NCBI GenBank assembly: GCA_003279015.1
Contig: QCBV01000001.1
Span: 1 to 64,000 of the forward strand
Source of the DNA: Prochlorococcus sp. AG-347-J19
GTDB lineage: Bacteria; Cyanobacteriota; Cyanobacteriia; PCC-6307; Cyanobiaceae
DNA length: 64,000 nucleotides
Direction of reading: 5' to 3'
Below, piece by piece: positions 39,150-48,400 of the stretch; within the stretch, counting starts at the first letter, position 1; each line of letters starts with the position of its first letter. The notes under the pieces are model-generated. The model had not been told where the DNA came from. It saw nothing but the letters and a program-made list of their open reading frames with translations, and ran no database searches. A program made the position numbers and the translations under genes.

Positions 39150-40478
39150 TTAAACTTTTTTTCCATCTTTAAATCCTCTAAAGCATTTAAATCTAGGAAA
39201 CCTAAGACTAAAAGCCACTGCATCTTTTGACTTGGTTTTTGCATCAGCTCTGATTTCTACAAGTTGACCTACGAGATGATTACGTTTTGACCAATATTCT
39301 TCACGTTGAATATCATTAAATCCGCTTCCGCAACTAAGACTGTATTCATACCCATCATCTTCTCCTTCTACCAGGATTGCTCCCAGTCTCCCTTTGTTGC
39401 GACCTGTACCTTCCTCAACCGATACAACTTTTAAAGTGACTTCAATGAAAGGTTTTGCTTTTAACCAACTGTGTGTTCTTTTACATTCATACATAGCATC
39501 AGGATCTTTAATCATTACACCTTCATACCCACCTTCCACAGCAGATTTATTCAGCTCTACAAATCTTTTTTGTCCTTCAATAGTGTCGAGATCTACATTT
39601 TCCCATTCAAGTGTTTGTATATGTTTTAGAAACATAGAATGTTTTGCTACCCATTCTTTTACTAATAAACTTCTTTTTGTTTGTCTAGTGTTCCATCTCC
39701 CTTTTTGAAAGTTTTCAAGGGGACATAAGTCAAATAGATGGAGAACTGCGTCTTTGGTTTGTTTGCCATCTTTTCTATGTACCTGTTTCATTAAATCTTG
39801 AAAGTTAGCGCTCATCACTTCACCATCGAGTACTAAGTCATAAGGTGCTGGGTCTTCTTTTAAGGCGTTTTCTATTTCTGAGACAATATGACCAAAATTA
39901 TGGAATTGTTTCCCATTACGAGAAAACATTTCTACTTTATTTTGTCTAATAATAGTTAAGACGCGTACACCATCTAATTTGATTTCAATTTGCTTTTTTC
40001 CTATCATTTTTTTTTCATGATTTGCACTGTCATGAGCTAAAGGACAAGAAAAAATAGGAATAGCATATTTGGGAAATTTCTTTGCTATTTTGTTGATTGT
40101 TTTTTCAGATACACCACATCTAAGATCTTTAATTAAAACTCTTCTATAAAATCCATTCCACTCTTCTTTTGTTGCAGATTCCATAGCTGTAAGAATTGCA
40201 TCGCGAGCAGCGTGACCAGTAAGTTCTCTTTGAATAAGCTTATTGGCTAATTTTCTAAAATCTTCCCATAAAAAATTTTGACTTTTTTCAGTCTCTTTCT
40301 CAGGGACAATTTTTACACCAAAAGTTACCAATGGATCAAGTGCCATACGTATACCTTCAAAAAAATCATCCAGACCTTCTTCCATTGCTTTTGAGATGAT
40401 TTTTTCTTTATCTAATCTACTTGGGTGTAATTCTAATTGATGTATTATTCCTTCTTTAAACAATTCTTTTTGCCTCAC
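39150..40478 (-). CDS. ATP-dependent DNA ligase, T4 gp30-like
   Basis: This 442-residue nucleotidyltransferase seals nicks using ATP, unlike the NAD+-dependent LigA typical of bacteria. Motif I is KLDG with nucleophile K167 (EIKLDGVR); motif III LDGE at 217-220; motif IIIa LHLFDL near 246; motif IV EGVMIK at 319-324; motif V WLKAK at 338-342; a C-terminal OB fold follows. The N-terminal region with LTGHAARDAI (86-95) and RVLIKDLRCGVS (113-124) resembles the helical DNA-binding domain of phage T4 ligase. GTG 40478 starts 9 bp after the upstream gene's stop. No ligase-associated helicase or nuclease lies beside it. Viral ancestry is inferred from resemblance. Confidence 0.92.
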   Translation of the reverse strand: MRQKELFKEGIIHQLELHPSRLDKEKIISKAMEEGLDDFFEGIRMALDPLVTFGVKIVPEKETEKSQNFLWEDFRKLANKLIQRELTGHAARDAILTAMESATKEEWNGFYRRVLIKDLRCGVSEKTINKIAKKFPKYAIPIFSCPLAHDSANHEKKMIGKKQIEIKLDGVRVLTIIRQNKVEMFSRNGKQFHNFGHIVSEIENALKEDPAPYDLVLDGEVMSANFQDLMKQVHRKDGKQTKDAVLHLFDLCPLENFQKGRWNTRQTKRSLLVKEWVAKHSMFLKHIQTLEWENVDLDTIEGQKRFVELNKSAVEGGYEGVMIKDPDAMYECKRTHSWLKAKPFIEVTLKVVSVEEGTGRNKGRLGAILVEGEDDGYEYSLSCGSGFNDIQREEYWSKRNHLVGQLVEIRADAKTKSKDAVAFSLRFPRFKCFRGFKDGKKV

Positions 40479-40487
40479 AAGAAATTA

Positions 40488-40907
40488 TTAATTCACTTTA
40501 GCTATTCTGTCTATTTTCCAATCATTATCAGTTTTTGCAAAAGTGAAATCTAATGGGAGCTCATCTTGTTTGTCTTCTGATTTTAAATTCAAAGTTATTA
40601 TGATTTGATCTTCTTGGACTCTAGGTCTTCCTGATTTTAAATTTCTGTATTTATTGAGGTTTAAACTAGCTAAAAATTTAAGAAAGTCTTGTCGTTTTAC
40701 ATGAGTTTTATAAGTTTTTGTAGTCAAACCATAAGCTGCATCAATTCTGCCAGCAGCTATTTGATCGAAAAACTTTCTTACTAATGGATTAATTCCTCTG
40801 GCGCTTATAACTAATTTGACTGCATTAAAAGTCCAAAAAGAAACTAGTACAGCTCCGCCAACTAATAATGCTTTAATTCCGATATCTTTAACTAGTGTTG
40901 CATCCAT
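40488..40907 (-). CDS. Membrane-anchored DUF4864/NTF2-like hypothetical protein
   Basis: A 139-residue protein with one N-terminal hydrophobic segment (about residues 12-30, LLVGGAVLVSFWTFNAVKLV) and a soluble domain. The domain, VRKFFDQIAAGRIDAAYGLTT followed by TFAKTDNDWKIDRI, resembles the small NTF2-like/DUF4864 folds that often bind lipids or ligands. It lies directly upstream of the DNA ligase gene and is probably on the same transcript; a functional link to ligation is not evident. The family match is by pattern and uncertain. Confidence 0.65.
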   Translation of the reverse strand: MDATLVKDIGIKALLVGGAVLVSFWTFNAVKLVISARGINPLVRKFFDQIAAGRIDAAYGLTTKTYKTHVKRQDFLKFLASLNLNKYRNLKSGRPRVQEDQIIITLNLKSEDKQDELPLDFTFAKTDNDWKIDRIAKVN

Positions 40908-40993
40908 GTTAATTTGAGTTTTTTTATTACTTTAAGAAAAGAAATCGTTTTTGATGGCTTTTTTTGTCAAAATAATACTAATTTTAATTCATA

Positions 40994-41521
40994 ATGTCTG
41001 TAATTCCTCTTTTACCCTTATTTCATAGATTTAATAGCCAATATTTTGAAAATTCTTTAACGGTTAATAATCACCCTTTAGTAAAAGTTAGATGGAGTGA
41101 TAATAGATTAAAAACTACTGCTGGTTTTTATAAAAGAAAACGTATTAATGGTTTTATAGATTCTGAAATTATCTTATCGAAACCTATCTTGAGTAAATTA
41201 TCCACTAGTGAAATAAACAGTACTTTATGTCATGAAATGATTCATGCATGGGTAGATAGGATATTAAAGAAAAATGAGATACATGGTCCAAATTTCCTAG
41301 AAAAGATGCATGAAATTAATTCAAAAGAGAAGAATTTTCAAATTGCTGTAAGGCACTCATTTCCTATTGAAAGGAGAGAATTAAAATATATAGGAACCTG
41401 TCAAAATTGTGGTGAGAAATTTTTTTATAGAAAAAGAATTAAGAATATTGCCTGTAAAAAATGTTGTGTAAATTTCTTTAACGGATCATGGAATAAAAAG
41501 TGTTTAATTTTGTTTGATTAG
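40994..41521 (+). CDS. SprT-like zinc metalloprotein
   Basis: A 175-residue protein of the SprT/Spartan-like family. The HExxH metal-binding motif is HEMIH at residues 80-84 (LCHEMIHAW), and a C-terminal zinc ribbon follows with CQNC (136-139) and CKKC (154-157). Eukaryotic relatives (SPRTN) cut DNA-protein crosslinks; bacterial SprT function is poorly known. It is divergent from the DUF4864-like gene and thus from the ligase operon, sharing an 86 bp spacer. Confidence 0.83.
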   Translation: MSVIPLLPLFHRFNSQYFENSLTVNNHPLVKVRWSDNRLKTTAGFYKRKRINGFIDSEIILSKPILSKLSTSEINSTLCHEMIHAWVDRILKKNEIHGPNFLEKMHEINSKEKNFQIAVRHSFPIERRELKYIGTCQNCGEKFFYRKRIKNIACKKCCVNFFNGSWNKKCLILFD

Positions 41522-41605
41522 AAATAATTAGATGTGTTTTTGTTTCTATCTTTGGAATTATTTATTTTTTTAATGTAATTTATATTTTAAAAAGAACAAT
41601 AATTT

Positions 41606-42169
41606 ATGGATTCAAGGAGAATTAGAAATCTTAGAAATAGTTTTGATAGAAATATTGTTGATAAACAAGTTGATAAAATTTTTGAAACTGGAAGACAATT
41701 TGTTGATGGAGTATCTGGTGCTAGGCCAGGTAAAAGAAGGAACTCAGATTTTCAAGGAATAACAAGTAAGAGTGTTAAAAAAGTAGGAAGATGGGTATCT
41801 GAAAAAGTGGATTTATTTTTTGATGAAGAAAATGATGATTGGAATGATGAGAATTTTTACGATGATCAAAGCGATATTAAGACATTTTCCAGAGAATCAA
41901 ATTCTTATGAATCTACTACACAGCATTCAAAAAGACCTTTAGAAGCAATATCTTTAAGGCAACAAAAAAATTTACAGAGAAATGAGCAAAAAAAATTACC
42001 TTATGTGAAAGAGACTAGGGACGAAGATTGGCCAAATGAAATGGATTTGAAAGTTGAAAGATGGCAAAGAGCTTCAGAAAATGAGAATAATACTTCAAGA
42101 GATCAATCAATCCAACAAGTTCAATCAAAATCAAGAAATCTTCCCAGATCAAGAAGAAGAAGGGTATAG
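41606..42169 (+). CDS. Charged low-complexity hypothetical protein, 187 aa
   Basis: No enzyme motif is seen. The N-terminus is basic (MDSRRIRNLRNSFDRN), the middle is very acidic (DEENDDWNDENFYDD), and the second half has RPLEAISLRQ and DEDWPNEMDLKVERWQR before an Arg-rich end (SRRRRV). RPL-AIS and DWP...W-R patterns recall a widespread cyanobacterial family of unknown function; this is from memory and not tested. Composition suggests disorder with a possible nucleic-acid-binding tail. It overlaps convergent chorismate lyase by 21 bp. Confidence 0.65.
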   Translation: MDSRRIRNLRNSFDRNIVDKQVDKIFETGRQFVDGVSGARPGKRRNSDFQGITSKSVKKVGRWVSEKVDLFFDEENDDWNDENFYDDQSDIKTFSRESNSYESTTQHSKRPLEAISLRQQKNLQRNEQKKLPYVKETRDEDWPNEMDLKVERWQRASENENNTSRDQSIQQVQSKSRNLPRSRRRRV

Positions 42170-42691
42170 CTTGGTAAATTCTTTAATTCCTGAATAACCC
42201 AGTAAAGTTTCTAGATTTGGATTGAAAACTTCCCTTATAATTGTTAAGGGTTTTTTGTCTCGAAAAAATCTGTAATTTCTTGACCAGAATGGACCTTTAA
42301 AGCAAAATTGATCTTCTAACCATTTTGCATTGACAAGTGAAATACGATCAACTTCTCTAAATAATTCTGATCTGTCTTGTGTCAAATTCTTCCAAATTGG
42401 CTCTTCTTTGGCTTTTAAATTTTCACTCACTTGATCTGCATTCCACCAACTTTCTGCCCATGCTAGGTTTTTATTATTGCTTTTGATCCATACTTGTCTT
42501 CTAATTAAAGGGCCATTTAACTGATTCAATTCTGTAGGGCCTTCTTGAGTGGATAGAGGATCTAATTGCATAGAAATTAATTCTATTTTTGTCTCTTGAT
42601 TAGTTAAAAGCTGCAGATGTCTAGTTGGACTTCCATCTCCAAGCAGCATTAATTTCCATGGACCAGATATTTTTGGTAGTGAATTCTTCAC
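42149..42691 (-). CDS. Chorismate lyase, Ycf21/DUF98 type
   Basis: The protein resembles the cyanobacterial Ycf21 family, shown in Synechocystis to cleave chorismate to 4-hydroxybenzoate and pyruvate for plastoquinone synthesis. Motifs: GPWKLMLLGDGSPTRHLQLLT near residue 10, IRRQVWIKS, WNADQ and FWSRNYRFF. GTG 42691 is the first canonical start, but the same frame is open for 27 further codons back to the mnmG stop and reads protein-like; a non-standard start such as CTG 42754 is possible. It lies downstream of mnmG on the same strand. Confidence 0.8.
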   Translation of the reverse strand: MKNSLPKISGPWKLMLLGDGSPTRHLQLLTNQETKIELISMQLDPLSTQEGPTELNQLNGPLIRRQVWIKSNNKNLAWAESWWNADQVSENLKAKEEPIWKNLTQDRSELFREVDRISLVNAKWLEDQFCFKGPFWSRNYRFFRDKKPLTIIREVFNPNLETLLGYSGIKEFTKLYPSSS

Positions 42692-42772
42692 TAAAAAATT
42701 AGAGGCTTTTTCTTCCCATAAAATTTTTGGAGAGTTAAAAAGTTTATTATTCAGTGCTCTTACGGAGTGCTT

Positions 42773-44740
42773 TTAAGATGATAACTTTTTTTCAGCAAAA
42801 ATATTTGCCTTATCTTTTTTTATCTCTCTTATTTTTAGCCAAACGAGTAAAGCAGTTAAATCAGCTTTGCTAACTCCAGGAATTTTTGAAGCATCACCAA
42901 AATTTTTTGGCTTTATCTTATTCAAATTTTCTCTAGCTTCTAAAGATAATGTATCTATCTTTTCGTAATTTATTTCTTGAGGCAGAGATTTACAGCTTTG
43001 ACGATTTATTTGTTCAATGTTGTTTTTTTGTCTTTTAAGATAACCCTCGTATTTAATATCTATTTCAACACCTTCTTGTATTGAAGAATCTATATTTTTT
43101 TCAGTTAAATTATATTTAATTAAATCTGAATAATGAAAGTTTGGTCTTTTTAAGAGTTCTTTCAAAGTTGTTGAGCCTTTGATTTTTGATCCCGTGGCTA
43201 ATTCTAGTTTTTTTGATATTTCATCTGTGTTTTTTAAACGAGTGTTTTTTAATCTTAATTTCTCTTCTTCAAGAAGTTTCATTTTTTCTTGATAGACCGT
43301 CCATCTTTTCTCATCAATTAGCCCTATTTTATAACCTAATGGGGTTAATCTCCTATCTGCATTATCTCCTCTAAGGGTCAACCTGTATTCACTCCTACTA
43401 GTAAGAACTCTATATGGTTCTTTGAGATCTTTGGTAATTAAATCATTGATCATTGTTCCTATATAGCTGCTTTCTCTAGTGAAGATTATTGGATCTTTTT
43501 TGTTTAGTTTTCTTGTAGCATTGACTCCGGCTACTAATCCTTGTGCTGCTGCTTCTTCATAACCAGTAGTTCCATTAATTTGTCCAGCGCTAAATAAATA
43601 TTCAATTTCTTTCGTTTCGAGTGATGTTTGGAGTTGTGTTGCAGGTATATAGTCATACTCGACAGCATAAGCTGGTCGCAACATTTTACATTCATTTAAT
43701 CCAGGTAAAGTTCTTAGAAGTTCTAATTGAATACTTTCAGGTAAACCTGTAGAGAAACCTTGAACATATATTTCAGGGGTATTAATTCCTTCTGGTTCTA
43801 AGAAAATTTGATGTGATTCTTTATCAGCAAATTTAACGATTTTATCTTCAATTGATGGACAATATCTTGGCCCCTTACTATCAATAAAACCGCCGTAAAT
43901 AGGAGTTAAATGTAAATTGTCTCGAATTAGTTGATGTGTTTTGGTAGTTGTTCTTGTGATATGACAACTAACTTGGGGCATATTATTTTTGATATCTGGA
44001 TCAAACGAAAAATATTTATCTGCTGCAGTACTTGGTTGAATATCTAATTCATCAAAAATGATACTTCTTTTATCAACTCTTGCTGGAGTTCCTGTTTTTA
44101 AACGTTCTGTTTTGATACCAATTTCGTGTAAATTTTGAGTAAGACCTTTTGCTGCTTGTTCGCCCGATCTACCAGCTGACATTGATTTATTTCCTATCCA
44201 TATTCTTCCTTCTAAGAACGTACCAGCTGTGATGATAACTGATCTTGCTGAATAATAACTACCAAAGAAAGTTTTTACACCCTTTATTCTTTTTTTTACG
44301 ATTTTTTTTGAGTTCAATCGAATTTCTTCAGTTTTTCCGATGTCTAGTTCAGTAATCATTGCTTCTTTTAATGATAAATTATCTGTATTTTGTAGTATTT
44401 CAATCATCTTTTTCGAGTATTCTCTTTTATCTGTCTGAGCTCTTAATGCCCATACAGCTGGACCTCTACTTGCATTTAATATTCTTTTCTGTATAGCTGT
44501 CTCATCAGCTAATTTACCAATAATTCCACCTAATGCATCAACTTCATGTACCAACTGACTTTTTGCCGGGCCGCCAACAGCAGGGTTGCAAGGTTGCCAG
44601 GCAATCCTATCTAAATTGATTGTAAATAAGGCTGTAGAAAATCCTAATTTTGCTGTTGTTATAGCGGCTTCGCATCCTGCATGTCCTCCACCAATAACGA
44701 TGACATCAAAAGATTCATTTGTTGAGTGATGATCTTGCAT
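42773..44740 (-). CDS. mnmG: tRNA uridine-5-carboxymethylaminomethyl modification enzyme
   Basis: MnmG (GidA) with MnmE modifies wobble U34 of several tRNAs using FAD and folate. In the 655-residue protein: FAD-binding [19 protein letters not shown] near residue 16, [44 protein letters not shown], and [12 protein letters not shown]-type loop ([16 protein letters not shown]). The C-terminal helical domain ends [15 protein letters not shown]. It lies 12 bp downstream of dnaB and is probably in the same transcript. Confidence 0.96.
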   Translation of the reverse strand: MQDHHSTNESFDVIVIGGGHAGCEAAITTAKLGFSTALFTINLDRIAWQPCNPAVGGPAKSQLVHEVDALGGIIGKLADETAIQKRILNASRGPAVWALRAQTDKREYSKKMIEILQNTDNLSLKEAMITELDIGKTEEIRLNSKKIVKKRIKGVKTFFGSYYSARSVIITAGTFLEGRIWIGNKSMSAGRSGEQAAKGLTQNLHEIGIKTERLKTGTPARVDKRSIIFDELDIQPSTAADKYFSFDPDIKNNMPQVSCHITRTTTKTHQLIRDNLHLTPIYGGFIDSKGPRYCPSIEDKIVKFADKESHQIFLEPEGINTPEIYVQGFSTGLPESIQLELLRTLPGLNECKMLRPAYAVEYDYIPATQLQTSLETKEIEYLFSAGQINGTTGYEEAAAQGLVAGVNATRKLNKKDPIIFTRESSYIGTMINDLITKDLKEPYRVLTSRSEYRLTLRGDNADRRLTPLGYKIGLIDEKRWTVYQEKMKLLEEEKLRLKNTRLKNTDEISKKLELATGSKIKGSTTLKELLKRPNFHYSDLIKYNLTEKNIDSSIQEGVEIDIKYEGYLKRQKNNIEQINRQSCKSLPQEINYEKIDTLSLEARENLNKIKPKNFGDASKIPGVSKADLTALLVWLKIREIKKDKANIFAEKKLSS

Positions 44741-44752
44741 TTTAGGATCGAT

Positions 44753-46135
44753 TTAATTAGCTAAATTCCTAAATCTCGTAAATTGAGGTTCAAATAATAA
44801 TTTAACAGTTCCTACGGGTCCATTTCTATGTTTAGTGACAATGATTTCTGTAATTCCTCTATCTTCAGTCTCTGGATTATAGTATTCGTCTCTGTAAATC
44901 ATTAATACTAAATCTGCGTCTTGTTCAATAGATCCTGATTCTCTTAAATCGCTTAACATTGGTCTTTTATTTGTTCTTGACTCTACCCCTCTACTAAGCT
45001 GAGATAAAGCTACTACTGGTACTTTTAATTCTCTGGCCATGCTTTTAAGACCTCTTGTTATTCGTGAAAGTTCTTGCACTCTATTATCAGGGGTTGATCC
45101 TTCCATCAACTGGAGGTAATCAATCACAATTAATCCAAGTTCTTTTTTTTGTTCAGCTATTAATCTTCTGCACAGAGATCTCATCTCTAAAACACTTAAG
45201 TTAGGCTTGTCATCTATAAATATTGGTAATTGACCTAATGAATTGATACCTTCTCCGAGTAATGGCCATTCATCTTGCTGTAATCTTCCTGTTCTTAGCC
45301 TGCCACTCTCGATTCCAACTTCCATAGATAGCAATCTATATGTCAATTGTTCTTTACTCATTTCAAGGCTAAATACACACACAGGTAAATCTTGCGATTG
45401 TGCAACATTTTTTGCCAGATTAAGAACTATTGAAGTTTTTCCCATTGAAGGTCTTCCAGCAACAATTATTAAATCACTTCTTTGAAAACCTTGAGTCATT
45501 GCATCAAGGTCGTAGAAATTTACTGGAATACCAGCTACTGAAGTACCTAATGATCTTGACTCTATTTCATTGAAAGTACTTGTAAGGATTTCAGCTGCTT
45601 GAGTCAGGCCTTTCGAAGGTTTTTCTTGGCTGATTTCAAATATTTTTTGCTCTGCTTTATCTAGAACTTCATTAGTATCTTGAGTTTGATCAAAACCTAG
45701 TTGAACCACTTCATTCCCAGATCTGATAAGTTGCCTTCTCATGAATTTATCGTTAATTAAATTAGCAACTTGTTCTATGGAGGCTGTAGAGGAAACATTT
45801 TCAACTAGTTCTACCAGTTTGCTGTTTCCTCCAATTTTTTCTAATGATCCATTATCTGCTAACCAAGCACTCATTGATGTTAAATCAGTTGGTTTACCCT
45901 GGGTATGCAACATTAATGCTGTTCTATAAATCTCTTTATGGGCATTTATATAAAAAGCTTCAGGTTTAATTAAGTCTGCAATTCTTCCGATCGCGTCTGG
46001 ATCAAGAAGTATGCCCCCAAGAACAGCTTCCTCTGCTTGAACGTTTTGAGGAGGTACTAATCCTGAGTTTTCACTATTAAAATCCTTTTTAAAATTTTTA
46101 TTTTGCCCATTATTTGGAAAAGGTACGGAAACCAT
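44753..46135 (-). CDS. dnaB: Replicative DNA helicase DnaB
   Basis: This is the hexameric 5'-3' helicase of the replication fork. The 460-residue protein has the N-terminal DnaG-interacting domain (PPQNVQAEEAVLGGILLDPDAI) and a RecA-like domain with Walker A GRPSMGKTS (residues 227-235), Walker B LIVIDYLQLM and SDLRESGSIEQDADLVLMIYRDE. No intein is present, unlike the well-known Synechocystis dnaB. It follows rplI, a gene order common across bacteria. Confidence 0.97.
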   Translation of the reverse strand: MVSVPFPNNGQNKNFKKDFNSENSGLVPPQNVQAEEAVLGGILLDPDAIGRIADLIKPEAFYINAHKEIYRTALMLHTQGKPTDLTSMSAWLADNGSLEKIGGNSKLVELVENVSSTASIEQVANLINDKFMRRQLIRSGNEVVQLGFDQTQDTNEVLDKAEQKIFEISQEKPSKGLTQAAEILTSTFNEIESRSLGTSVAGIPVNFYDLDAMTQGFQRSDLIIVAGRPSMGKTSIVLNLAKNVAQSQDLPVCVFSLEMSKEQLTYRLLSMEVGIESGRLRTGRLQQDEWPLLGEGINSLGQLPIFIDDKPNLSVLEMRSLCRRLIAEQKKELGLIVIDYLQLMEGSTPDNRVQELSRITRGLKSMARELKVPVVALSQLSRGVESRTNKRPMLSDLRESGSIEQDADLVLMIYRDEYYNPETEDRGITEIIVTKHRNGPVGTVKLLFEPQFTRFRNLAN

Positions 46136-46193
46136 ATCTTTAATTGCTTAGATATATACTCTGGCTACTTTTCAAAATAATGCAACAAATTGA

Positions 46194-46649
46194 TTAACTT
46201 GTTACTTCAATATTTACTTCTGCATTTACTTCTGGATGTAATTTTATTTTTGCAGTAAAGGAACCTAAATTATGAATATCAGGAACAGTAATGTTTCTTC
46301 TATCAATTTCTTTTTTTGTTGCCGCTTCTATCGCTTCGGCAACATCCCCATTGGTAACCGTTCCAAAAAGGACGCCATCTTCTCCAACCTGTTTTTTGAT
46401 AGTGAACCTACCTATTGTAGATAATGCAGTTTGGAAATCTAAAGCTTCTTGCTTTAATTTATCAGCAGCGATTTTTTCTTTTTCTTTCTTCCTCTCAATT
46501 TGTTTAAGGACTGCTGGTGTTACATTCATTGCCTTGCCATAAGGAAATAGAAAATTTCTTGCGTATCCTGGTGCTACATCAACTAGATCTCCCTCTTTAC
46601 CTAGTGATGCGATTGATTCAGTTAATGCGACTTGTATTCTTTTAGCCAT
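46194..46649 (-). CDS. rplI: Ribosomal protein L9
   Basis: L9 binds 23S rRNA near the L1 stalk base. I set the start at ATG 46649 ([12 protein letters not shown]), giving 151 residues; an upstream in-frame codon at 46664 would add only MFNIF, which is not in the family. The N-terminal domain contains [21 protein letters not shown], followed by the long charged helix and the C-terminal domain ending EVNIEVTS. It is followed by dnaB (58 bp gap) and preceded by the desaturase gene (20 bp). Confidence 0.96.
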   Translation of the reverse strand: MAKRIQVALTESIASLGKEGDLVDVAPGYARNFLFPYGKAMNVTPAVLKQIERKKEKEKIAADKLKQEALDFQTALSTIGRFTIKKQVGEDGVLFGTVTNGDVAEAIEAATKKEIDRRNITVPDIHNLGSFTAKIKLHPEVNAEVNIEVTS

Positions 46650-46669
46650 GAAAATATTAAACAATATAG

Positions 46670-47608
46670 TTAATAATAAGACCTAGAGGGTAACTTTACT
46701 TTTTTTGCAAAACCAAATTTCGCAAGAATCTTAATATGTTCCCATGTTATGTCTATCTGACCTTTAAATAATCCTTGTTTTGCCGAATTGGGAAATGCAT
46801 GATGGTTATTATGCCAACCTTCTCCAAATGTTAATGCGGCAACCCATGCATTGTTTTTAGATGAATCACCACTTTCAAATGGTGCTTTACCCCAACAATG
46901 CGTCGCTGAGTTGACTAGCCAAGTTACATGATAAACAACCACAAGCCTCAATGGAATTCCCCAAAGGACTAAAGCCCATCCTCCAACTCCTAATTTTTGA
47001 CCTATTGCGAACAATGAAAGTCCAATAGGAATTTGTAAGAATAAAAAATATTTATTTAAAAATCTATAGTATGGATCCTTGATTAAATCTGCACTTAGTT
47101 TTGGAACAGCTTTTAGTGCTTCTACGTCTTTAAACATCCAACCCATATGACTCCACCAAAACCCCTTTTTACTATTGTGATGATCTACTTCAGTATCTGA
47201 AAAAGAGTGGTGATGCCTATGTAAACCTACCCAATCTATTGGTCCATGTTGGCAACTTATGGCTCCACAGGTAGCAAAAAATCTTTCTAACCATCTTGGT
47301 ACAATGAATGATCTGTGTGATAACAATCTGTGATATCCAAGGGTGACTCCTAAACAAGCAGTTAACCAGTAAAAAAATAATAATGAAGTGACTGCAGGGA
47401 GACTCCAAAATTTCGGTTGTATAGCTACAAGAGAAAGAATATGAATTGCAACCATAAAAACTATTGTTCCCCAAGTTTTATGTAGTCTTGGAGGATATCT
47501 TTTTGAATGACTGGAAGGTTCCAGTAATTTTTCTGAGAGTTCTATTACTTTTTCAGCTGGAACAGGTTTTTTTAATTTTGCTGTTTCTTGGAAAATTACT
47601 GAATTCAT
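46670..47608 (-). CDS. desC: Acyl-lipid fatty acid desaturase (delta-9, DesC-like)
   Basis: This membrane di-iron enzyme introduces the first double bond into acyl chains of membrane lipids. The 312-residue protein has the three His boxes: [18 protein letters not shown] and HNNHHAF, with hydrophobic segments between. Box spacing and length match the DesC/stearoyl-desaturase class rather than delta-12 enzymes, though regiospecificity is inferred. It is divergent from the HTH-like gene and lies 20 bp upstream of rplI. Confidence 0.9.
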   Translation of the reverse strand: MNSVIFQETAKLKKPVPAEKVIELSEKLLEPSSHSKRYPPRLHKTWGTIVFMVAIHILSLVAIQPKFWSLPAVTSLLFFYWLTACLGVTLGYHRLLSHRSFIVPRWLERFFATCGAISCQHGPIDWVGLHRHHHSFSDTEVDHHNSKKGFWWSHMGWMFKDVEALKAVPKLSADLIKDPYYRFLNKYFLFLQIPIGLSLFAIGQKLGVGGWALVLWGIPLRLVVVYHVTWLVNSATHCWGKAPFESGDSSKNNAWVAALTFGEGWHNNHHAFPNSAKQGLFKGQIDITWEHIKILAKFGFAKKVKLPSRSYY

Positions 47609-47683
47609 GATATTGAAATACTATTTTCAAAATTACCGATATGTAATATTATCATACTATACTATTGATAAGTTTAATTATCT

Positions 47684-48382
47684 GTGAGTCTCGGATATCG
47701 CGATAAATTATCTAGAGGTCGAAGGGCTATGGCTCATTTGATACACCTCTGGCATGAAAGAAATGGTTGGTCTCACAGAGTATTGCCATTACTTTCAGAA
47801 GTTCTTGATTTAGGTAAAGTTCATAATTCGCAAATTTCTAATCTTAGGAATGGGAAGTTATCTTCGCCAGGTCCTGAAGTTTTTCTTGCTTTAGCTCAAG
47901 TTAATACGATTCTTGATCAAGGTATTGAAAAAATCAGGGATCGTTTTGAAAGTGATTACCCAGAGTTATGGAAATCTTTGGAGGAGTCTGCATTACCCCT
48001 AAAAAATGATTTTGGTAATCCATTATCGGCCGGGGAGTTATTCGAGATATTTTCAGGATTAAAACCTCTACCTTCATCTTTTGACTGGTATATAGAAGAT
48101 GAAGAAGCTTCTGCTTTAAGTGATGCTCTTTCAGTGCATTTTTGTCAGAATAAGGCTTGGAGATCATGTAAGATGCAGGTAATGGAAGCATATGCAGTCA
48201 ATAAATCTTTCCGTAGAGAACGTTTTGCTGAGGTAATTGCAGGAATTAGAGATTATACGGCAGAAGAATTAGATGGAGAACTTCTTGATTTATATGAGGC
48301 TTCAAAAAAACTTTCTTATTTTCAGGGTAGGGGACCTAATGCTTTCCTCGCAGAATTAAGAAATTTAGCTTCTGAAAAATAA
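47684..48382 (+). CDS. Conserved-looking hypothetical protein with HTH-like N-terminal region
   Basis: A 232-residue soluble protein with a GTG start. Residues about 15-75 (LWHERNGWSH, LLSEVLDLGKVHNSQISNLRNGKLSS, then PEVFLALAQVN) have the spacing of an XRE/Cro-type helix-turn-helix, with SQISNLRNGK as the recognition-like part. The rest is helical with no recognised domain. It precedes the PLP lyase by 18 bp and gcvH-gcvP beyond, so it may belong to that transcript; a regulatory role is only a suggestion. Confidence 0.7.
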   Translation: MSLGYRDKLSRGRRAMAHLIHLWHERNGWSHRVLPLLSEVLDLGKVHNSQISNLRNGKLSSPGPEVFLALAQVNTILDQGIEKIRDRFESDYPELWKSLEESALPLKNDFGNPLSAGELFEIFSGLKPLPSSFDWYIEDEEASALSDALSVHFCQNKAWRSCKMQVMEAYAVNKSFRRERFAEVIAGIRDYTAEELDGELLDLYEASKKLSYFQGRGPNAFLAELRNLASEK

Positions 48383-48400
48383 CATGAATTTTCATAATAA

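Noticed and set aside
44753-46135. Intein in dnaB (also considered for dnaX)
   Set aside because: Both proteins have family-normal lengths and uninterrupted motifs; no splicing blocks are seen.
47643-47657. NtcA-like site upstream of the HTH-like gene
   Set aside because: GTA and TAC are separated by 9 bp, whereas the NtcA consensus requires 8.
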